This document shows positions 5,595-9,465 of a stretch of DNA of 9,465 nucleotides, in pieces. The DNA is from Candidatus Eiseniibacteriota bacterium (GTDB lineage Bacteria; JAFGKV01). The translations under genes and the position numbers were made by a program. Under the pieces are notes generated by a model that saw only the letters and a list, made by a program, of their open reading frames with translations, made no database searches and was not told where the DNA came from. The stretch covers positions 1-9,465 of the forward strand of contig JALOPK010000102.1 of NCBI GenBank assembly GCA_025453925.1, given 5' to 3'. Positions within the stretch are counted from its first letter, which is position 1. The number at the start of each line of letters is the position of its first letter.

Positions 5595-5787
5595 GCTATG
5601 GCCGTACCCCAACTCGGCCAGCGGAACCCGTTGGACCCACGGCAGCCTCACCCCGGTCAGGGCAGCGAGACGGTCGTGACGGCAGGGCAAGCCCGCAGGG
5701 CGGTTGCGGCGGCATCCGGCGGTCGTTTCTTGACCGTGATTCCATGACACTCGCCCCCAGACCATTCCTGCCAAGGAGCAGCTCGGT

Positions 5788-7053
5788 ATGCCCATGACAT
5801 TCGCGGAGAAGGTGCTGGCGCTGAAGGCCGGCGTGGACTCGGTGGTGCCGGGACAGATCGTGACCGTGAAGCCCGATCATGTCCTCATGCACGACAATGC
5901 CTCGGCCATCTTCGGCAAGGTGGCGGATGCGCTGGCGACCTATGGGATCGCGAATCGCGAGATACCGGTCATCGTGCTGGATCACGTGATCCCTGCAGCC
6001 AGCGAGAAGGATGCAACCGGGCACAAGAAGATCAGGCAGTTCGTCGAGCGCTATCAGCTGCCGCACTTCTTCGACATCGGCCGCGGCATCTGCCACCAGG
6101 TCATGATGGAGGAGCGTTTCGTCCGCCCGGGCCAACTCCTCCTGGGTTCTGATTCTCATACCTGCACCTACGGCGCCTTAGGCGCCTTCGCCACGGGGAT
6201 CGACCGCACGGAAGCGGCCGCGCTGTTGCTCACCGGCGAGACCTGGCTCAAGGTACCGACTACGTTCCGGATCGTGCTGCGCAGGGCCCTCAGGGCGCCG
6301 GCGTCCGCCAAGGACCTGGTGCTCTCGCTCATCGGAAAGCTGGGGGCCGACGGCGCGGACTATCGCGCGGTGGAGTTTCACGGCTCGGTCGGCACGCTTT
6401 CCATCGAGGACCGGATGACCATCGCCAACATGGGGGTGGAGATGGGCGCCAAGATCTTCGTGTTCCCCGTCGATCACTCGACGCGAGAATGGCTCTCGGC
6501 GCGAGGATTCGGGCCCGATGCGTATGAGCCCGTGTGGGCTGATATCGCCGCGACCTATGAGCGGGAGATCACCCTGGACCTGGCGGAGATCGTCCCCGTG
6601 GTGGCAATGCCCCACAAGGTGGATAACGTGAAGCCGGTTACCGAGGTCGCCGGCCTCCCCGTGCAGCAGGCCCTGCTGGGCACCTGCACCAATGGGCGGC
6701 TGAGCGATCTGCGGATCGCCGCGGACATGCTCAAGGGCAACAGGGTGGCCGCGGGCATGCGCCTTCTCGTGCTGCCGGCGTCTCGCGAGGTATTGGCGGA
6801 GGCCATGGCATCGGGCATCGCGTCGACCCTCGTCGAGGCGGGCGCGGTCATCCTGCCGCCGGGATGCGGCCCCTGCCTCGGCGCGCACCAGGGAGCGCTG
6901 GCCCCGGGTGAACGCTGCATCAGCACGGCGAATCGCAACTTCAAGGGCCGCATGGGCTGCAAGGAAGCCGAGATCGTGTTGGCGAGCCCGGCCACGGTGG
7001 CGGCCAGTGCCCTGCGGGGCGTGATCACGGACCCGCGAGAGGTGATACAATGA
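5788..7053 (+). CDS. leuC: 3-isopropylmalate dehydratase/homoaconitase-type large subunit (aconitase superfamily)
   Basis: The protein has 421 residues, the usual length of the shorter prokaryotic LeuC/HacA large subunit. The three [4Fe-4S] cysteines are present as C300 (LLGTCTNGR), C360 and C363 (PPGCGPCLG), with C-x59-C-x2-C spacing. Other family signatures are VLMHDNASA (32-40), LLGSDSHTCTYGALG (118-132) with the catalytic Ser/His region, and NRNFKGRMG (382-390). Such enzymes isomerise hydroxy-acids by dehydration and rehydration. LeuC converts 2-isopropylmalate to 3-isopropylmalate in leucine synthesis, and close relatives act on homocitrate or dimethylmalate. The start at 5788 has AAGGAG 9 nt upstream; an in-frame ATG at 5794 is the alternative. 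The stop overlaps the small-subunit ATG. No leuA or leuB lies nearby, so the substrate is not fixed by context. Confidence 0.9.
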   Translation: MPMTFAEKVLALKAGVDSVVPGQIVTVKPDHVLMHDNASAIFGKVADALATYGIANREIPVIVLDHVIPAASEKDATGHKKIRQFVERYQLPHFFDIGRGICHQVMMEERFVRPGQLLLGSDSHTCTYGALGAFATGIDRTEAAALLLTGETWLKVPTTFRIVLRRALRAPASAKDLVLSLIGKLGADGADYRAVEFHGSVGTLSIEDRMTIANMGVEMGAKIFVFPVDHSTREWLSARGFGPDAYEPVWADIAATYEREITLDLAEIVPVVAMPHKVDNVKPVTEVAGLPVQQALLGTCTNGRLSDLRIAADMLKGNRVAAGMRLLVLPASREVLAEAMASGIASTLVEAGAVILPPGCGPCLGAHQGALAPGERCISTANRNFKGRMGCKEAEIVLASPATVAASALRGVITDPREVIQ

Positions 7054-7550
7054 GCGTCTGGAAGTACGGCGACGACATCAACACCGACATGCTGTTTCCC
7101 GGGAAGTACACCTACACCTGCGCCACCGCGGAGGAGATCAAGCCGCATCTCCTGGAGGATCTCGATCCCCGGTTTGCCTCCGCGGTGCAGCCGGGCGATA
7201 TCATCCTGGCAGGCAAGAACTTCGGCTGCGGCAGCTCCCGGGAGCAGCCCGCCTTGGGACTCAAGGCCGTGGGTGTCGCGGCGGTCATCGCGAGGAGCTT
7301 TTCGCGGATCTTCTATCGGGCTGCCATCAACCAGGGCCTGCTGCTGGTGGAATGCCCCCCGGCGGTGGATGGATACACCGAGGGCGATGAGGTGACGCTG
7401 GACCCGGCCAAAGGGACCGTCACCGTGGGCGCGAAGTCGTACGGCTTCCCGAAGCTGCCGGACCGTATTCTGGCCATCCGCGATGCGGGAGGCCTGCTCC
7501 CATACACCCTGACGACGCTGAAGGAGCGGGGACAACACGGTAGCGGATAG
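7050..7550 (+). CDS. leuD: 3-isopropylmalate dehydratase/homoaconitase-type small subunit
   Basis: The protein has 166 residues, usual for the stand-alone small (swivel-domain) subunit. Signatures are GDDINTDMLFPGKY (7-20), GKNFGCGSSREQPALG (55-70) and RSFSRIFYRAAINQGLLLVE (82-101). This subunit packs on the large one and supplies substrate-binding residues, including the Ser/Arg of GCGSSRE. The loop after GKY, known in the family to help choose the substrate, reads YTYTC here (20-24). From memory it matches neither the Arg-containing YLRT loop of methanogen homoaconitase nor the YLVY-like loop of isopropylmalate isomerase, so isopropylmalate is only the default guess. The ATGA overlap (7050-7053) with leuC indicates coupled translation and equal dosing. 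The tail (KERGQHGSG) is short and polar. Confidence 0.9.
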   Translation: MSVWKYGDDINTDMLFPGKYTYTCATAEEIKPHLLEDLDPRFASAVQPGDIILAGKNFGCGSSREQPALGLKAVGVAAVIARSFSRIFYRAAINQGLLLVECPPAVDGYTEGDEVTLDPAKGTVTVGAKSYGFPKLPDRILAIRDAGGLLPYTLTTLKERGQHGSG

Positions 7551-7663
7551 CACCCGCGGGGCCTGCGAGATTGCTGTAACCGCGCGCCGGGCGCACGCAG
7601 TCCCTGCCTGAGTGACTCGGCACAGTCGGCTGCCTGAGAAACCTCATCAGATGCACACGCTGC

Positions 7664-7693
7664 TTGCCTGGTGTCATGCTCCGGGTCGATATT
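7664..7693 (+). promoter_or_regulatory. Possible promoter for the Reg_prop gene (weak)
   Basis: TTGCCT (7664-7669) and GATATT (7688-7693) are 18 nt apart, each matching four of six consensus bases, and would start transcription about 38 nt before the ATG at 7738. The 187-nt gap after leuD leaves room for an independent promoter. No strong terminator for leuCD was seen in this gap. Confidence 0.25.
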
Positions 7694-7737
7694 GCCGGCA
7701 GTCGAATCGACTGAAGGTGGGCAACGGGGACTCCACG

Positions 7738-9465
7738 ATGGGTCTAAGCGTGACCGCGTCTCAATGGGATTTCTACGCAGTGTTGCCACTTTGCGCGCAG
7801 CAGGGGACGCACCTGAAGCGCAGGGTCTGGGCGCAGCGTGTCCTGGCAGTCACTCTCCTCACGGGTACCCTTCACGCGCAGCAAGATGTCACCTTCGATG
7901 CCATTGGCTTGGAACGAGGGCTGAGCCAGAGTACGGCCCAGTGCGTTTTGATGGACAGCCGCGGCCTGTTGTGGGTCGGTACGCAAGCCGGATTGAACCT
8001 GTACGACGGCGCCCACGTCAGCATCTTCCGTTGCGATCCCGCCGACTCCACAAGCCTCTCCAACGATGATGTGATCTCCCTGTGTGAAGACAGCACCGGT
8101 GCGATATGGGTCGGCACACGGTACGGTCTCAATCGGTTTGACACCCGCACGGCCTCGTTCCGCCGCTTCTTGTGCGAGTCTGATCACCGGGGGGGACTGC
8201 CGCACAATCATGTTGGTGCGTTGGCCGCGGGTTCCGTACTCTGGGTGGGAACTCGAGGCGGGGTCGCCCGGCTGGACCCGACCACGGGTCAATGGCTGCC
8301 GCTTCCCGCGGCGGACGCACGCGACAGCGCCTTGACAGGAGATGCCATCACCGCCTTGTGCGTGCGCGGCGACACGGTGTGGGCCGGAACAAGCACGCGC
8401 AGGCTCTTCGCCGTGGACCACTCGGGCAGGGTCGTGGCGTGCCGTGCCATGCCCGAGAGCAGCCCCCCCCATCAGGCGGGTCTGCACACGTTCGCCCTCT
8501 TCGTGGACAGCCGACATCGACTCCTGGCGGCGGAGCGGGCTTCGGGCGTGTTTGTCATCGATGCGTCGGCTGAGGCGCTTGCACCGCTCGACGAGACGGT
8601 GAATCAGATCATCCGTGAACGAGAGTTCCTCGTTACCTGCATCACCGAGGATGCCGGCGGGAGCCTCTGGATCGGCACGCATGGCGGCGGCCTTCTGCGG
8701 TTGCGCGGTGATGGCATCTCTCACTATGACACCGGCCTCGGCGGATGCGGCCCCCCCAGCAACCACTATTCCAGCCTCTGCCCCCACTCATCCGGCATGC
8801 TGTTTGCCGGTTCGATGGATCACGGCGTAATCACGGTACGGCCCGACCGCTTCGCCCGCCTGGTTCCGGGATGCGGCCCCCACGAATCGTTGAGCGGCCC
8901 CGTGGTGACCGCCCTGTGCGAGGGTCGCGAAGGCGTCCTCTGGGTCGGTCTCATGGATGGGATCGACCGGGTTGACCTGGCCACTGGTCGGGTGACGACA
9001 ATCCGGCAGGTGAAGGGGGAAGGGGGAGTTCTGAACCTCGCCAACGTCTACTTCCTCCACGAGGACGAACGGGGACTCCTCGCGGGGGGGTACCCACTGG
9101 GCTTGGTGCGTCTCGCGCCGGACCTCCAAACCTATCGCCGGATAACGACGTCGCGGATGGTTGGAGGAGCAGCGTGGAGTGAGACAGGGGAACTATGGAT
9201 CGCGGCGCTGAACGAGGGGGTCTGGCGGCTCGACCCGACATCCGGAGCTGAGCGGCACTACCTCCATGATGCGGTCTCGGGCCTCGATCTGCGCGGCAGA
9301 ATGGTCTTCGAAGTGCTCCCCGCGGGAGGAGACCTCTGGATCGGGACGAGCGACGGGCTCTTTCGCTTCAACCCCGAGGCCCAGACCACCACCGGGTACG
9401 CTGCGGACTCTCTCGGGGGACTGCCGGATCCAGAGATCTTGTGTCTCCTCCGCTGCGAGCGATCC
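7738..9465 (+). CDS. Reg_prop beta-propeller sensor protein, N-terminal 576 codons (3' end outside window)
   Basis: The frame is open from the ATG at 7738 to the right edge with no stop. Residues about 27-47 (KRRVWAQRVLAVTLLTGTLHA) form a signal peptide, with probable cleavage before QQDV. The 26 residues before it are atypically long, so a later start is possible; a CTG at 7813 preceded by AGGGGA is one candidate. The mature part opens with FDAIGLERGLSQSTAQ and LLWVGTQAGLNLYDG, the classic first Reg_prop repeat. Eleven blades follow at about 45-residue spacing, with LWVGT-like cores at about residues 78, 123, 168, 214, 262, 310, 355, 401, 447, 486 and 533. In known proteins about 14 such blades form a periplasmic ligand-sensing region, followed by a Y_Y_Y domain, a membrane helix and an output domain. 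That output may be a histidine kinase, GGDEF, SpoIIE-type phosphatase or DNA-binding domain. It is not in the window, so the signalling type is open. Confidence 0.87.
   Translation, partial: MGLSVTASQWDFYAVLPLCAQQGTHLKRRVWAQRVLAVTLLTGTLHAQQDVTFDAIGLERGLSQSTAQCVLMDSRGLLWVGTQAGLNLYDGAHVSIFRCDPADSTSLSNDDVISLCEDSTGAIWVGTRYGLNRFDTRTASFRRFLCESDHRGGLPHNHVGALAAGSVLWVGTRGGVARLDPTTGQWLPLPAADARDSALTGDAITALCVRGDTVWAGTSTRRLFAVDHSGRVVACRAMPESSPPHQAGLHTFALFVDSRHRLLAAERASGVFVIDASAEALAPLDETVNQIIREREFLVTCITEDAGGSLWIGTHGGGLLRLRGDGISHYDTGLGGCGPPSNHYSSLCPHSSGMLFAGSMDHGVITVRPDRFARLVPGCGPHESLSGPVVTALCEGREGVLWVGLMDGIDRVDLATGRVTTIRQVKGEGGVLNLANVYFLHEDERGLLAGGYPLGLVRLAPDLQTYRRITTSRMVGGAAWSETGELWIAALNEGVWRLDPTSGAERHYLHDAVSGLDLRGRMVFEVLPAGGDLWIGTSDGLFRFNPEAQTTTGYAADSLGGLPDPEILCLLRCERS

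Larger units (their letters stand above)
5197..5787. other. 590-bp gene-poor stretch between vapC and leuC
   Basis: No reading frame here gives a recognisable protein. The candidate frames are short, overlap one another on both strands and have no convincing ribosome sites. Contents: an imperfect hairpin just after vapC (CACCGAC at 5225-5231 with a bulged partner near 5241-5248) and GGGGCTC/GAGCCCC arms (5269-5275/5298-5304), neither with a T-tract. Further along are the second 49-nt repeat (5436-5484), AGACCCC/GGGGTCT arms enclosing 56 nt (5482-5488/5545-5551), a perfect 24-bp palindrome (5555-5578) and an adjoining small hairpin (5578-5594). A long leader or a decayed insertion are both possible. 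Confidence 0.5.

Noticed and set aside
5436-5600. T-box-like or leucine attenuator leader before leuCD
   Set aside because: GAGCGGCACCG loosely recalls the T-box antiterminator core, but no specifier loop, no proper core motif, no Leu-rich leader peptide and no terminator with a T-run were found. The same motif is part of a dispersed repeat.
5730-5758. TTGACC at 5730-5735 as a leuC promoter -35
   Set aside because: No acceptable -10 box occurs 16-18 nt downstream; the sequence there is GC-rich.
5596-6159. Minus-strand 187-codon frame over the leuC 5' region
   Set aside because: It overlaps the conserved N-terminus of LeuC antisense and has no recognisable motif or ribosome site.
6178-7553. 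Minus-strand frames opposite leuC and leuD
   Set aside because: They are shadows of strongly conserved plus-strand enzyme genes in GC-rich DNA.
7744-8787. Long minus-strand open frame (347 codons) opposite the Reg_prop gene
   Set aside because: The plus strand encodes regular Reg_prop blades throughout, while the antisense translation has no domain pattern.

Overview
The window suggests a GC-rich uncultured bacterium. Its genome carries large extracytoplasmic beta-propeller proteins: an FG-GAP propeller with a fibronectin-III-like tail ending in an SNRVGE-type motif, a Reg_prop propeller, and a DNRLRE-domain protein. That mix is familiar from environmental FCB-like and related candidate phyla, but this is an inference from protein style. 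There is no rRNA, tRNA or other taxonomic marker in the window.

Layout, left to right. (1) 3-515, plus strand: the C-terminal part of a DNRLRE-domain surface protein, open at the left edge. It converges on (2) 563-2224, minus strand: a secreted seven-bladed FG-GAP propeller with an Fn3-like tail. The two share a perfect 16-bp hairpin at their 3' ends. (3) 2440-3771, minus strand: an orphan 443-aa protein with weak propeller-like motifs and AT-richer stretches. (4) 3961-4125, minus strand: a 5'-truncated remnant of a gene related to gene 2, of which only the last part of the Fn3-like module survives. (5) 4126-4446: a gene-free, hairpin-dense junction containing one copy of a 49-nt palindromic repeat. 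(6) 4447-5196, plus strand: a type II toxin-antitoxin module, with a Phd/YefM-type antitoxin and a PIN-domain (VapC-like) toxin. A well-spaced promoter and two operator-like palindromes precede it. (7) 5197-5787: about 590 bp without a convincing gene, holding the second copy of the 49-nt repeat and a perfect 24-bp palindrome. (8) 5788-7550, plus strand: large and small subunits of an aconitase-superfamily hydro-lyase (LeuC/LeuD type) with a 4-nt overlap. (9) 7738 to the right edge, plus strand: the N-terminal 576 codons of a Reg_prop sensor propeller, whose output domain lies outside the window.

How the genes relate. The left third holds surface or secreted propeller and adhesion-like proteins. 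The centre is an accessory junction with a decayed gene, dispersed palindromes and a TA module lying between two direct repeats. The right part holds a two-gene metabolic operon and a probable sensory regulator. I found no convincing evidence for a wholly new biological system. The most interesting structure is the palindrome-rich junction at 4125-4350 with its repeat partner at 5436-5484, and the architecture of the TA control region.
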